A stretch of 64,000 bases of DNA from Streptomyces albicerus. Its GTDB lineage: Bacteria; Actinomycetota; Actinomycetes; Streptomycetales; Streptomycetaceae. The translations under genes were made by a program, and so were the position numbers. The notes beneath the pieces were generated by a model. The model was not told the origin of the DNA. It saw only the letters and a list, made by a program, of their open reading frames with translations, and searched no databases. The stretch is taken from positions 62,001 to 126,000 of the forward strand of contig NZ_VWMY01000032.1 of assembly GCF_008905045.1 (NCBI RefSeq). The letters run 5' to 3'. Below, piece by piece: positions 54,232 through 62,758 of this stretch. How positions within the stretch are numbered: position 1 is the first letter of the stretch; every line of letters starts with the position of its first letter.

Positions 54232-54745
54232 CATCTGCGCGCCGGGATGTTGCGGCCGCGCCCGTATCCTCTTCCACGGCTGGAACGCCGACCGCTCCCA
54301 CCGCTCCCTCTACGCCACCGACCTCGGCTGGGCGAACGGCTACCCCGTCGTCGACGGCAGCAAGGTCATCTACCAGGCGGAGAACGCCGTGGTGCACAAC
54401 GCCGTCGTACGGGACGCGGCGGGGGCGTTGGACGGCAGGGCGGTCGGGTATATCGACCACGCCGACAGCTACGTCGAATTCTCGGTCTTCACTCCGGCCG
54501 TGGGCAGCCACACCCTGACCGTCCGCTTCGGCAACGGCTCCCTCACCGCCGGCAACTCCCCCGCCCCGTCCTCCCACCGCGTCACGGCCAACGGGTCCGC
54601 CTCGGGCGAGGTCCGCTACCCGTACACCGGCTGGGACAACTGGCAGTACGCCACGGTCTCCGTCTCCCTGCGCGAAGGCTGGAACACCATCCGCCTGGCC
54701 AAGGGCGACCTGTACGCCGAACTGGACAGCATCGAAGTGGCCTGA
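54232..54745 (+). pseudogene. GH43 C-terminal tail with carbohydrate-binding module, no start
   Basis: From about 54235 the frame reads GRARILFHGWNADRSHRSLY and ATDLGWANGYPVVDG, the last blade of a GH43 propeller, then a CBM6/35-like domain (VIYQAENAVVHNAVVRDAAG, GYIDHADSYVEFSVFTPAVG, GWDNWQYATVSVSLREGWNT, IRLAKGDLYAELDSIEVA). The front of the enzyme is missing, and the sequence abuts the SDR stop. It may be the lost 3' end of the GH43 gene broken at 40560. Confidence 0.8.
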
Positions 54746-54762
54746 CACGAGGGCCATCACCC

Positions 54763-54794
54763 GTGCCCCGCCGACCACCGGGTCGGCGGGGCAC
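54763..54794 (+). terminator. Terminator after GH43 tail
   Basis: GTGCCCCGCCGACC (54763-54776), loop ACCG, GGTCGGCGGGGCAC (54781-54794): a perfect 14-bp stem 18 bases after the GH43-tail stop. 54795-55007 holds no recognised gene. Confidence 0.8.
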
Positions 54795-55007
54795 CCAGGC
54801 AGGACCGTGCGCAGACTGCTGGCGTCGGAAGTCCCCGGCCCGCCGGGTGGCTCATGCGGCGCTGAAGGCGGTCCGGGCAGTCCGTGATGCACCAACGGGA
54901 TTCGTACAGCGCTCCGCACGGCTCTCACGCCGTCGCCCCGCACGACCCGTTCACCCTCGCACGCCTCGACCGCGCACATCGTCGGGCACTGAGTCCCGCC
55001 GTCACCA

Positions 55008-55832
55008 CTAACGCCGGGAACGCCGCACCGCGGTGTCCGGCCGTGTTCCGGTCGCACCCCGGGCTGGGTCCACGCGCTGGAGCTTGGTCCAACCGGTCCA
55101 GCCTCGCTTCTTCAGCAGGTCGATGAGTCGACGGGCCGACGGCATGGTGTCGAACGCCAGGGTGTCCATGAGCTTGGCGAACGGTGGCTCGATGTCGACA
55201 TCGTCGACGTAGGCCTCGCCCTGCTCGTCGGCCATCTGCGTGATGTAGGCGGCCAGTTTGTCGGCCAGCTCGACCAGCCGTGGGTCGTCGTCGGTGCGGT
55301 CGAGGGCCTGGCCCAGGGTGAGATAGAAGTCGATGAACTGCGGGTCGGCGATCTGCTCTTGCTTGCGTGCCATCCACTCCGGAACTCGCTCGGGTGAGTG
55401 CGCGGCCAGCGGGATCCAGCCGTCGCGTTCGACCTGGACGATCCGCTCGTCGACCCCGAGCGCGCGGAGTCGGTCGAGGAACTCGACCACCTCCGGGGGC
55501 AGCGCCAGGTTGTCCCCGGCGGCGAGGCGGGCGATCCGCTCGCGGTGCCGCTGCCGGTCCCGGATCTCCGCCCGCAGCCGCTTGTCGATGTCCGCGACCG
55601 CCGCGGCGAACTCCTCCTCGTCGGCCTGGAGCAGCTCCCGCACGCGCGCCAGCGGGACCCCGGCCTCGGCGAGGGTCCGGATCCTGATCAGCTCGACCAC
55701 GGCGCCGGCGTCGTACCTCCGATAGCCGGAGTGGTCCCGCTCCGGCTCCGGCAGCAGTCCCTTGGCGTGATAGTGCCGCACCGCGCGCACCGTCACGCCG
55801 GCGTACGACGCCAGCTCGCCGATGGTCAGCAT
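55008..55832 (-). CDS. MerR family transcriptional regulator
   Basis: 274 residues. N-terminal LTIGELASYAGVTVRAVRHY HTH and HAKGLLPEPERDHSGYRRYD wing, then the coiled coil LVELADKLAAY and a helical C-terminal effector domain (~120-274, including FIDFYLTLGQALDRTDDDPR). It follows the ABC exporter genes after 12 bases, so it is co-transcribed and probably regulates the operon through the palindrome at 57606-57630. Confidence 0.9.
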   Translation of the reverse strand: MLTIGELASYAGVTVRAVRHYHAKGLLPEPERDHSGYRRYDAGAVVELIRIRTLAEAGVPLARVRELLQADEEEFAAAVADIDKRLRAEIRDRQRHRERIARLAAGDNLALPPEVVEFLDRLRALGVDERIVQVERDGWIPLAAHSPERVPEWMARKQEQIADPQFIDFYLTLGQALDRTDDDPRLVELADKLAAYITQMADEQGEAYVDDVDIEPPFAKLMDTLAFDTMPSARRLIDLLKKRGWTGWTKLQRVDPARGATGTRPDTAVRRSRR

Positions 55833-55844
55833 CGGACCAGTCTC

Positions 55845-56639
55845 CTAGTGCGCGGCGCGAGTGCGGTAGAGGCGCCGCGCCCAGAGGTAGCCGACCAACC
55901 CGATCACCACACACCAGCCGATGGCCCAGAGCGTGTCCGAACCATCCGGCGATCCGGCCAGCAGACCGCGGAAGGCGTCCATGATCGGTGTGAACGGCTG
56001 GTGCTGGGCGAACCACCGCAGCCCGGTCGGCATCGACTCGACCGGCACGAACCCGCTGCCCACGAACGGCAGCAGCACGAAGATCATCGGCAGGTTGCTC
56101 GCGGTCTCCGGGTCCGGGCTCGCCAGCCCCAGCGCCACCGTGAACCAGGTCATCGCGAACGACAGCAGCGCGAGCAGACCGACCAGGCCCAGCCACTGCG
56201 GCGCCGAGGCAGCGGTCTTGAGACCGAGCAGGATCGCCACCCCGAAGATCACCGCGAGCGCGAGTGCGGTCTGGATCATCGCGCCGAGCACGCGGCCGGT
56301 GAGCACCGAGCTCTTGGCGATGGCCATGGTCCTGAACCGGTCGATGATCCCGTTGGTCATGTCGGTGGCGACCAGGACCGCGGTGCCGATGGACACGCTG
56401 GCCACCGTCATCATCAGGATTCCGGGAGTGATGAACGTCAGGTAGTCGCCGCGGTCCCCCGCCGGGGCTCCCGGCAGACCGGCGCCCATGGTGCCGCCGA
56501 AGACGTAGACGAACAGCAGCAGGAACACCAGCGGCTGCCCGACCAGCATCACCGTCATCGACGGGTACCGGGCCATGTGCTTCAGGTTGCGCCGCAGCAT
56601 GGTCGCCGAGTCGCGGACGGCGTACGTCGCGGTGCTCAT
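55845..56639 (-). CDS. ABC-2 type exporter permease (DrrB-like)
   Basis: 264 residues, six membrane helices, with the ABC-2 signature near the C-terminus (PLLFVLLPFVGSGFVPVESM-type stretch, MPTGLRWFAQHQPFTPIMDA). ATG 56639 overlaps the ATPase stop codon by four bases. Works with the 56636-57589 ATPase to expel a drug or natural product. Confidence 0.92.
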   Translation of the reverse strand: MSTATYAVRDSATMLRRNLKHMARYPSMTVMLVGQPLVFLLLFVYVFGGTMGAGLPGAPAGDRGDYLTFITPGILMMTVASVSIGTAVLVATDMTNGIIDRFRTMAIAKSSVLTGRVLGAMIQTALALAVIFGVAILLGLKTAASAPQWLGLVGLLALLSFAMTWFTVALGLASPDPETASNLPMIFVLLPFVGSGFVPVESMPTGLRWFAQHQPFTPIMDAFRGLLAGSPDGSDTLWAIGWCVVIGLVGYLWARRLYRTRAAH

Positions 56640-57589
56640 ACCGGTACCTCCTCGGGAAGCTCGTCGGTGGGGTGGCCGGTGAGGGCCAGGAACACGTCGT
56701 CCAGGTCCGGGGCGTGCACGGCGAGCCCGGTGACCGCGTCGTCGTCGATCCCGTCCAGCAGCCGTCGCAGTTCGGTGAGGCTGCCGTCGTGCGGCAGGGT
56801 CACGGTGAGTGCCGGGGCGTTCGGGTTCGCCCCGGGCAACCGGCGCGCCAGCTCGGCCACCCGCTCACTGTCGGCGGCCCGTAGCTCGATGTGACCGCCG
56901 GGCACCAGCCGCTTCAGCTCGGCCGCGGTGCCCTCGGCGACCAGCCGGCCCCCGTCGAGGACACCGATCCGGTCGGCGAGCTGGTCGGCCTCCTCGAGGT
57001 ACTGGGTGGTCAGGAAGACGGTGACCCCGTCGGCCACCAACTCCCGCACGATCCCCCACAGTTCACGGCGGCTGCGCGGGTCGAGGCCGGTGGTCGGCTC
57101 GTCGAGAAAGATCAGCCGCGGCCCTGCCACCAGGGTCATCGCCAGGTCCAGCCGCCGCTTCATACCGCCGGAGTACGTCACCGCGCGCCGGTCGGCGGCC
57201 TCGATCAGGTCGAACCGCTCCAGCAGCCGCTCGACCACGGTCTCCGTGCGGCGCCGGTCGAGGTGGCCGAGGTCGGCCATCAGCCGCAGATTCTCCCGCC
57301 CGGTCAGCAACTCGTCCACGGCGGAGAACTGTCCGGTCACTCCGATCGACGCGCGCACCTGGTCGGCTTCGCGGCGTACGTCGTAGCCGGCGACCCTAGC
57401 CGCACCGGCGTCCGCCGCAAGCAACGTGGACAGGATCCGGACTGTGGTGGTCTTGCCGGCCCCGTTGGGCCCGAGCAGGGCGTAGACGGTGCCCGCGGGG
57501 ACGGTCAGGTCGACTCCGGCGACCACCTCCTGGTCGCCGTACGACTTGCGCAGTCCGGAGACCTCGATCGCACTGGTTCTCGTCGTCAT
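56636..57589 (-). CDS. ABC exporter ATPase, DrrA-like
   Basis: 317 residues from ATG 57589; ATG 57598 is three codons further upstream. Walker A LLGPNGAGKTTTVRIL, signature YSGGMKRRLDLAMTL, Walker B RLIFLDEPTTGLDP, and the DrrA C-terminal domain (GHIELRAADSERVAELARRL). These exporters confer self-resistance to daunorubicin-like compounds. First gene of the unit with DrrB-like permease and MerR regulator. Confidence 0.93.
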   Translation of the reverse strand: MTTRTSAIEVSGLRKSYGDQEVVAGVDLTVPAGTVYALLGPNGAGKTTTVRILSTLLAADAGAARVAGYDVRREADQVRASIGVTGQFSAVDELLTGRENLRLMADLGHLDRRRTETVVERLLERFDLIEAADRRAVTYSGGMKRRLDLAMTLVAGPRLIFLDEPTTGLDPRSRRELWGIVRELVADGVTVFLTTQYLEEADQLADRIGVLDGGRLVAEGTAAELKRLVPGGHIELRAADSERVAELARRLPGANPNAPALTVTLPHDGSLTELRRLLDGIDDDAVTGLAVHAPDLDDVFLALTGHPTDELPEEVPV

Positions 57590-57605
57590 GCCCACCATGC
57601 TGAGA

Positions 57606-57630
57606 GGTTGACCCTGCGTCAGGGTCAACC
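57606..57630. promoter_or_regulatory. MerR-type operator
   Basis: GGTTGACCCTG (57606-57616) is inverted as CAGGGTCAACC (57620-57630) around CGT, 16-41 bases upstream of the ATPase start on the minus strand. A TTGACC/GGGTCAA dyad in this place is the usual MerR-family promoter element. Confidence 0.8.
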
Positions 57631-57667
57631 GCCGCGGCGAAAGGGGGACGCTGACACGGCTGCAGTA

Positions 57668-58041
57668 CTAGGCGATCGTAAGGACGCCAGTCACACCTAC
57701 GAGTACGGAGACCACCGCGATGAGCACAGGGGCCCATTTACCGGACTCGGCGTCGTTGACGAATTGGGCCCCCTGAGATTACTCGGGTCATAGACGATGT
57801 CGACCGCGTCACCGATGCGAAGCGGAGGGCTGGTGAAGTACCCCACCGTGGGCCTGACCGGCACGCCGTCCGGGCCGACGCACTCCATCAGGAGGCCCAC
57901 TTTGTCACTGGTCCCCTCCTTGACGTGCTCCACACACACCGCGCGCGCTCGAATGCCCCTTCTTCTGAGAGCTCTCCGCGAAATGTGATTCACCACAAGA
58001 CTCACCAGGACAATGCAAAGAAATATAAGAATTCCCAACAT
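57668..58041 (-). pseudogene. DUF3592-like membrane protein, frameshifted in a G run
   Basis: MLGILIFLCIVLVSLVVNHI opens the first helix, followed by the DUF3592-type core (RAVCVEHVKEGTSDKVGLLM, VGYFTSPPLRIGDAVDIVYD). At a G5 run (plus strand CCCCC at about 57768-57772) the frame is lost; the expected continuation AQFVNDAESGKWAPVLIAVV and a second helix follow in another frame and end at TAG 57668-57670. One missing G would explain it. As it stands the 114-residue product lacks the C-terminal helix. A sequencing error is not excluded. Confidence 0.65.
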
Positions 58042-58189
58042 TCAAGCCGGTGATCGATGCTTTCAAGTCCAGCGGGTGGCTCGTGGGCGCGGGTGCCATC
58101 CGCACCGCAGTCGGCGGGAAGCTGACCGTTTTCGATGTTCTCCTTTCCGGGATCCTCAACAAGTTCGGCCGCCAAGGATTGCCGTCCCT

Positions 58190-58229
58190 GAACTGCCAAC
58201 GCAGGCCGGGAACTGGCAACGCAGGCCGG
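58190..58229. repeat. 20-bp tandem repeat
   Basis: GAACTGCCAACGCAGGCCGG at 58190-58209 and GAACTGGCAACGCAGGCCGG at 58210-58229, directly adjacent and differing by one base. No other feature is recognised between 58042 and 58268. Confidence 0.7.
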
Positions 58230-58268
58230 CTATCTGACCGGCTGCGTCGGATCGATACGGTCTGAGGC

Positions 58269-58649
58269 ATGCATCGAAGCCGCGTCTACGCCGTTCTGAT
58301 CGACACACCGGAAGCCGAAGCTGATAGCGCCGCGTCCTTCTGGTCCGCGGCCCTTGGCGCGGCCTCGGTACCGGTGCCCTCCGAGCCGCAGTTCACCGTG
58401 CTCCATGAGGCTCTGCCCGGACTGGTCACCGCTGTCCAGGCTGTTGATGACCTGCCTCGCTTCCACCTCGACATCGAGACCGACGACGTCGAAGCCGAGA
58501 CTGCCCGTCTGATCGCTCTGGGCGCCATGCAAGTAGCCCAGTGGCTGGAGTGCCGCGTTCTCCGGGCGCCCGGCGGGCACCTGGTGTGCGTCATTCCCGT
58601 GCACAGCAACCCCGAGGTCTTCGAAGCTCAATCCAGGACGTGGCCATAG
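58269..58649 (+). CDS. VOC family protein
   Basis: 126 residues. HRSRVYAVLIDTPEAEADSA opens the vicinal-oxygen-chelate fold, RFHLDIETDDVEAETARLIA and GHLVCVIPVHS complete it. The usual C-terminal metal Glu is replaced (LVCVIP), so it may bind rather than convert its ligand. Monocistronic. Confidence 0.8.
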   Translation: MHRSRVYAVLIDTPEAEADSAASFWSAALGAASVPVPSEPQFTVLHEALPGLVTAVQAVDDLPRFHLDIETDDVEAETARLIALGAMQVAQWLECRVLRAPGGHLVCVIPVHSNPEVFEAQSRTWP

Positions 58650-58777
58650 CGGAACCGAACAAGGGGCGGTCAACCGCTCCGGGATCGGTGGCAGGCCGCC
58701 CGCCGCTGATTGGCTCTCGCCCCGGAACGGCGCGCCGGGGAGACTGGTGATCTGGTGCCGTCTTTGAAGGAGTTGTG

Positions 58778-59386
58778 ATGCAGGTAGCCGTGGTCACCTT
58801 CGACGGGTTCAACGAGCTCGACAGTTTCATCGCTTCCGCACTGATCAACCGGTGCCGTAAGGACGGCTTGGAAGCTTTCATTACAACGCCGACACCGGTG
58901 GTCACGTCGATGAACGGCGTCGAGGTGACCGGGCAGCGCCCGATGGAGTTCGTGACCGAAGCCGACGTCGTGTTGATCGGTAGCGGAGTGAAGACGCGCG
59001 ACGTGGTCGCCGACGACCGGCTGGTCTCCAGGCTGCGGTTCGACCCTTCGCGACAGCTCATCGGTTCGCAGTGCTCCGGCGCGCTGGTGCTGGCCCGGCT
59101 CGGGTTGCTGGATGGCATGCCGGCTTGCACGGACAGGACGAGCCGGCCCTTCGTCGAAGCCTGCGACGTCACCGTGCTGGACGCGCCGTTCTACGCCGAG
59201 GGGAACATCGCCACGGTGGGCGGTTGCCTGGCGTCCCAGTATCTCGCCACGTGGGTGATCACCCGAACGCTCGGGGAGGAGGCCGCGCGCGACGTCCTCG
59301 ACTACGTGGCTCCGGTCGGCGAAAACCAGGAGACGGTCGAGCGCGCCCTGCGTGCCGTCCACGCGGGCGAGGTTGCACTGCGCTGA
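58778..59386 (+). CDS. DJ-1/PfpI family protein
   Basis: 202 residues from ATG 58778 (GGAG six bases upstream). QVAVVTFDGFNELDSFIASA begins the Rossmann-like fold; the nucleophilic Cys sits on the elbow IGSQCSGALVLARLGLL, and PFYAEGNIATVGGCLAS follows. Members are stress-response glyoxalases or amidases; which one is open. Cytoplasmic and probably monocistronic. Confidence 0.87.
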   Translation: MQVAVVTFDGFNELDSFIASALINRCRKDGLEAFITTPTPVVTSMNGVEVTGQRPMEFVTEADVVLIGSGVKTRDVVADDRLVSRLRFDPSRQLIGSQCSGALVLARLGLLDGMPACTDRTSRPFVEACDVTVLDAPFYAEGNIATVGGCLASQYLATWVITRTLGEEAARDVLDYVAPVGENQETVERALRAVHAGEVALR

Positions 59387-59512
59387 CGCCCCGCGATCAG
59401 CCTTTTTGGGATAGCTGCGCGGATGCGGGTCCCCGTTTCTGGTGGCGGAAGCCCCATTGGAGGCGGCGCGGTGGCAGATACGCCACCGAAGCGGGATGCG
59501 AGGTGGTTGCCC

Positions 59513-60598
59513 TCAGCAGTGCAGCGTGAACGAGGCTTCCCCGTGGGGTCGGCCGTTGACCTGGAGCTGCACCAGATGGACACCCGGGTGGTAGCGCCGC
59601 GTGCTGATCGGCTTGAAGGAGTGTCTGCGTGTCGCGCGCCATGTCTCGCCGGGAGCCAGGGATCGCGTGGTGAGTTTGAAGACCTTGGGGGTGCGGGTCC
59701 CGTTGGCTTTCATGTGGTGGACGACGTAGTCGACGACGAGGTGAGCGGTCTGATCGTGCGTGTTGGTCACCGAGTAGTCGAACAGCAGATGGTCGCCGAC
59801 CCGGATCTCTGAGGCGTGGACGTGCGGGCCCTCGACAGCGACGGGACTGTCCGGGGAGTGGCCGAGCAGCGTAAGGGCCCCGGCGTGGCCGGATTTGATC
59901 AGGGTCCGCAAGCCGTGCCGTACCAACCGGGTCGTCGTCGGTGCCGGGTCGCTCAGCCAGCGCGCCGCGATCCCGGCGGCGATCTCGGGGTGGTCACGGC
60001 TGATGTCGTTGAGGTGGTTGGCCACTGATCTGCGGACGTACTCGGAGTCATCCCGGTACAGCGCGTCGAGCAGGGGCAGTGCGGGGGTCGGATCCGCGAT
60101 CAGCTCCGGAAGCTGGGGCGCCCAGGGCAGTCTTGGCCGAGTGCCCTCACTGGCCAGGCGACGGACGTGGAGGTCGGGATGCGCGGTCCACGGCGTCATG
60201 ACCCGGAGCGCGCGTTCCAGGTCGGCACGGAGGAAGGGCCGGACGGCGATCTCCGCGGTCAGGCGCGGGGTGAGTTCCGCCAGCAGGGCGAGCGCCGGTT
60301 CGAAGGCGTCCCGGCCACGTACGGCGATGGCCTCGGTGACCGGAAAGATCATCCATCCGGTGAAATCGCTGTCCCGCAGTGCGGCGCGCACCACGTTCGC
60401 GAAGGCCGGGTAGTCCGCCGGAAGATCAGCCAGGACGGCATTTCTGATCACGGTGACACGCTCGGTGAAGCTCAGCCCGTCCAGGACGGCGCCGCACCCC
60501 CGGGTCTCGTGCGCCGTGATCCCGTCACCGGCTCGCGTAAGGCATCGGGCGAGGCGGGCGACGGTGTCGGCGCTGAGTAGTTCGTCTGCCGAGGGCAC
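59513..60598 (-). CDS. AlkD-like DNA alkylation repair / HEAT-repeat protein
   Basis: 361 residues from GTG 60598, chosen for AAGGAG nine bases upstream. The first ~240 residues are helical HEAT-like repeats (FAPALALLAELTPRLTAEIA-type, SEYVRRSVANHLNDISRDHP, HGLRTLIKSGHAGALTLLG) as in AlkD-family glycosylase-like proteins. The C-terminal ~110 residues form a beta-sandwich (IRVGDHLLFDYSVTNTHDQT, VVDYVVHHMKANGTRTPKVF, HLVQLQVNGRPHGEASFTLH) that many actinomycete homologues share. Base-excision activity is inferred from the family only. Confidence 0.8.
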   Translation of the reverse strand: MPSADELLSADTVARLARCLTRAGDGITAHETRGCGAVLDGLSFTERVTVIRNAVLADLPADYPAFANVVRAALRDSDFTGWMIFPVTEAIAVRGRDAFEPALALLAELTPRLTAEIAVRPFLRADLERALRVMTPWTAHPDLHVRRLASEGTRPRLPWAPQLPELIADPTPALPLLDALYRDDSEYVRRSVANHLNDISRDHPEIAAGIAARWLSDPAPTTTRLVRHGLRTLIKSGHAGALTLLGHSPDSPVAVEGPHVHASEIRVGDHLLFDYSVTNTHDQTAHLVVDYVVHHMKANGTRTPKVFKLTTRSLAPGETWRATRRHSFKPISTRRYHPGVHLVQLQVNGRPHGEASFTLHC

Positions 60599-60624
60599 AG
60601 CGTCATTCTCCTTGGTCTCGTGGG

Positions 60625-60918
60625 CTATGCGGTGTGCAGTACCTGAGCGTGCCGCATCTCGTGCACTGTGCCGATTCGGCTGAAGAAGCCCTGAGCCCGG
60701 GGGTCGGTCGGCATTTCCTTGGCCGCGCGCTCGGCGACGGCGGCGGACGACCAGACGATGAAGTCCAGGACGGTGCCGTCGTCGAACTGGGCGAGGTGGG
60801 CGCCCTGAAAGCCGTCGCCGTACTGCTCCTTGAGCAGTTCGACGAGCTGCTCCCGGTGGGCGGTGAGGGCGGCGGGGTCGTCGGTGTCGAACCTGACGTA
60901 CTCGATGGTTGCACTCAT
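60625..60918 (-). CDS. Small dimeric alpha-beta barrel (ABM-like) protein
   Basis: 97 residues from ATG 60918. SATIEYVRFDTDDPAALTAH, QGAHLAQFDDGTVLDFIVW and a final THEMRHAQVLHTA-like strand fit the antibiotic biosynthesis monooxygenase-like ferredoxin fold. It diverges from the ABATE regulator across the palindrome at 60945, so it is probably its target. Confidence 0.75.
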   Translation of the reverse strand: MSATIEYVRFDTDDPAALTAHREQLVELLKEQYGDGFQGAHLAQFDDGTVLDFIVWSSAAVAERAAKEMPTDPRAQGFFSRIGTVHEMRHAQVLHTA

Positions 60919-60944
60919 TGCAGCACCCTTCGTCGACCACATGA

Positions 60945-60974
60945 CTCACGGATTTGGCGGATCAAATCCGTGAG
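60945..60974. promoter_or_regulatory. Perfect inverted repeat in divergent promoter region
   Basis: CTCACGGATTTG (60945-60956) inverts to CAAATCCGTGAG (60963-60974) around GCGGAT. It lies in the 104 bases between the ABM-like gene and the ABATE regulator gene. Confidence 0.75.
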
Positions 60975-61022
60975 CTGAAGTTATCACGGGTTCGCTGACC
61001 TGAATCCAGTAGATTGAGGGGC

Positions 61023-61577
61023 ATGACCATCCGGGACCTGCAGGAAATGCCGTGGATCGGCGAGGACCCGGTCCTCGACCTGGCCAACACCGTCGTTGTC
61101 GGCGCAGGCCCGGGGCGCGGCGACGTCGACTTCCTCGCCGATCGGGAACTCACCAGGCGATGGCGCGCCCGCGCCGCCGACCGCAGATTGGCCGGCCTCC
61201 CCTTGGAGGAGCTGGAGCGGCTGCGTGGGTTGGTCCGCGACGCGCTGGATGCGACAGCCGGACAGCGGCCGCTCACCGACAGCCTGCGGAGCCGCCTGAA
61301 CGAACTCGCCTCGTCCGCCCCCGTCGTCTTCCGGATGACCGGCGACGGCCTGCTCGCACAGCAGGAACAGGGTGGCGGCGCCGACGCCGTCGTCGCCCGC
61401 GAGACGCTCGCCCTGGCCGCCGGTCCAGACCGTCAGCGGGTGCGGCGCTGCCACGCCCCCAGTTGCGGCATGTTCTTCCTGGCCAGGCGCCGTGACCAGG
61501 CATGGTGTTCCCTCGGCTGCGGCAACCGGGCGAGGTCCACCCGGCGCCAGCCACGAGACGCGGAATCCCACAGCTGA
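61023..61577 (+). CDS. ABATE/CGNR zinc-finger transcriptional regulator
   Basis: 184 residues from ATG 61023. The N-terminal ABATE helical domain (VLDLANTVVVGAGPGRGDVD) with LPLEELERLRGLVRDALD is followed by the CGNR zinc finger RCHAPSCGMFFLARRRDQAW CSLGCGNR. Probably a stress- or ligand-sensing DNA-binding protein that controls its divergent neighbour. Confidence 0.88.
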   Translation: MTIRDLQEMPWIGEDPVLDLANTVVVGAGPGRGDVDFLADRELTRRWRARAADRRLAGLPLEELERLRGLVRDALDATAGQRPLTDSLRSRLNELASSAPVVFRMTGDGLLAQQEQGGGADAVVARETLALAAGPDRQRVRRCHAPSCGMFFLARRRDQAWCSLGCGNRARSTRRQPRDAESHS

Positions 61578-61670
61578 TGACACAAGGGAACCCAAAGTCA
61601 GGTTGTGACCGGTGACCGCCGCGGCCGGGCGGTTCGGCGTCGGGGTGCTCGGCCGCGGCCCCGTCTCCTG

Positions 61671-62621
61671 CTAGGACAATGTTTCGGCGACCACGGACGC
61701 CGCTTCCGCGATCAGTTTGTTGTCGTGGACGTCCTCCGCCTTCCCACGGTTCGTCAGGATCGCCATGACGATGGGGGCGGAGTCGGGGGGCCACACGACG
61801 GCGATGTCGTTGCGGGCGCCGTAGCCGCTGCCGCTTCCGGTCTTGTCGCCGACCACCCAGCCCTCGGGCACGCCGGCCCGGATGACCTCGTTCCCGGTGG
61901 TGTTGGTCTTCAGCCACGTCGTGAGCTGGGCGCGCTCGCGCTTGCGCAGGACGTCTCCGAGAACGTACGCGCGCAGGTCCTTGGCGAGCGCCCGCGGGGT
62001 GGTCGTGTCCCGGGTCTCGCCCGGGACCCAGTCGCTCAGGTGGGGCTCGATGCGCTCCATCAGGGTGACCTTGTCGCCCAGCTTCCTGAGGTCCGACTCG
62101 AGACCCTTGGGGCCGCCGAGTGCGTCGAACAGCAGGTTGGCCGCGGTGTTGTCGCTGTAGCGGACGGCGGCGTCACACAGTTCGCTCAGGGTCATCCCGG
62201 TCTCGACGTGCTTCTCGGTGATGGGCGAGTTGGCGACCAGGTCGTCACTGGAGTACTTGATCACCTTGTTCATGCCGTTCAGGGAGTACTTCCGCAGCAC
62301 GGCGCCGGCTTCGAGCGCCTTGAACGTGGAGTGGTAGCCGAACCGTTCGCCGTCCCGGTGAGCCACCTCGCGGCCGGTGCCGGTGTCGATGGCGTAGACA
62401 CCGAGCCGGGCGTCGAACTTGCGCTCGAGTTCCTTTAATTCGCCGTTGAACGGCGTCGTCGCCGCGATCGGGGTCGTGGTCACGGCGGACCGGGCCGATG
62501 ACGGGGACGACGAGGCCGGGGAACCGTCCTGGCCGCAGGCGGCGAGCGGGACGACGAGCGCGAGCGCGGCGAGCGCACCGCGAAGGGCGCGGCGGGCATG
62601 GGCGTGTTGCGGAGTCTGCAT
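61671..62621 (-). CDS. blaL: Class A beta-lactamase lipoprotein
   Basis: 316 residues with AGGAGG before ATG 62621. Lipobox LAAC (Cys29) anchors it outside the membrane, a known feature of some Streptomyces enzymes. Ser70-type YHSTFKALEAG, SDN130 in VRYSDNTAANLL, Glu166 region in RIEPHLSDW and KTG234 in VVGDKTGSGSGYG are all present. It hydrolyses penicillins and possibly other beta-lactams. Gene symbol follows the Streptomyces cacaoi blaL-blaA-blaB locus it matches in order and orientation. Confidence 0.92.
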   Translation of the reverse strand: MQTPQHAHARRALRGALAALALVVPLAACGQDGSPASSSPSSARSAVTTTPIAATTPFNGELKELERKFDARLGVYAIDTGTGREVAHRDGERFGYHSTFKALEAGAVLRKYSLNGMNKVIKYSSDDLVANSPITEKHVETGMTLSELCDAAVRYSDNTAANLLFDALGGPKGLESDLRKLGDKVTLMERIEPHLSDWVPGETRDTTTPRALAKDLRAYVLGDVLRKRERAQLTTWLKTNTTGNEVIRAGVPEGWVVGDKTGSGSGYGARNDIAVVWPPDSAPIVMAILTNRGKAEDVHDNKLIAEAASVVAETLS

Positions 62622-62706
62622 GGTCCAACCTCCTGGGTGGTCATGAGTTCGTGGATCACCCTCACCGGTCGGCGGCCATGCGGTCCAATACGCGAACGCG
62701 CCGTCC

Positions 62707-62723
62707 CATGCTGATTCAGCATG
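62707..62723. promoter_or_regulatory. BlaA-type operator palindrome
   Basis: CATGCTGATTCAGCATG: eight-base arms around a central T, between the divergent blaL and LysR-type genes. T-N11-A spacing fits LysR-family binding. Confidence 0.7.
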
Positions 62724-62758
62724 AGAGCGGGCCGTGGATCTGGCATAGGGTTTCGGCT

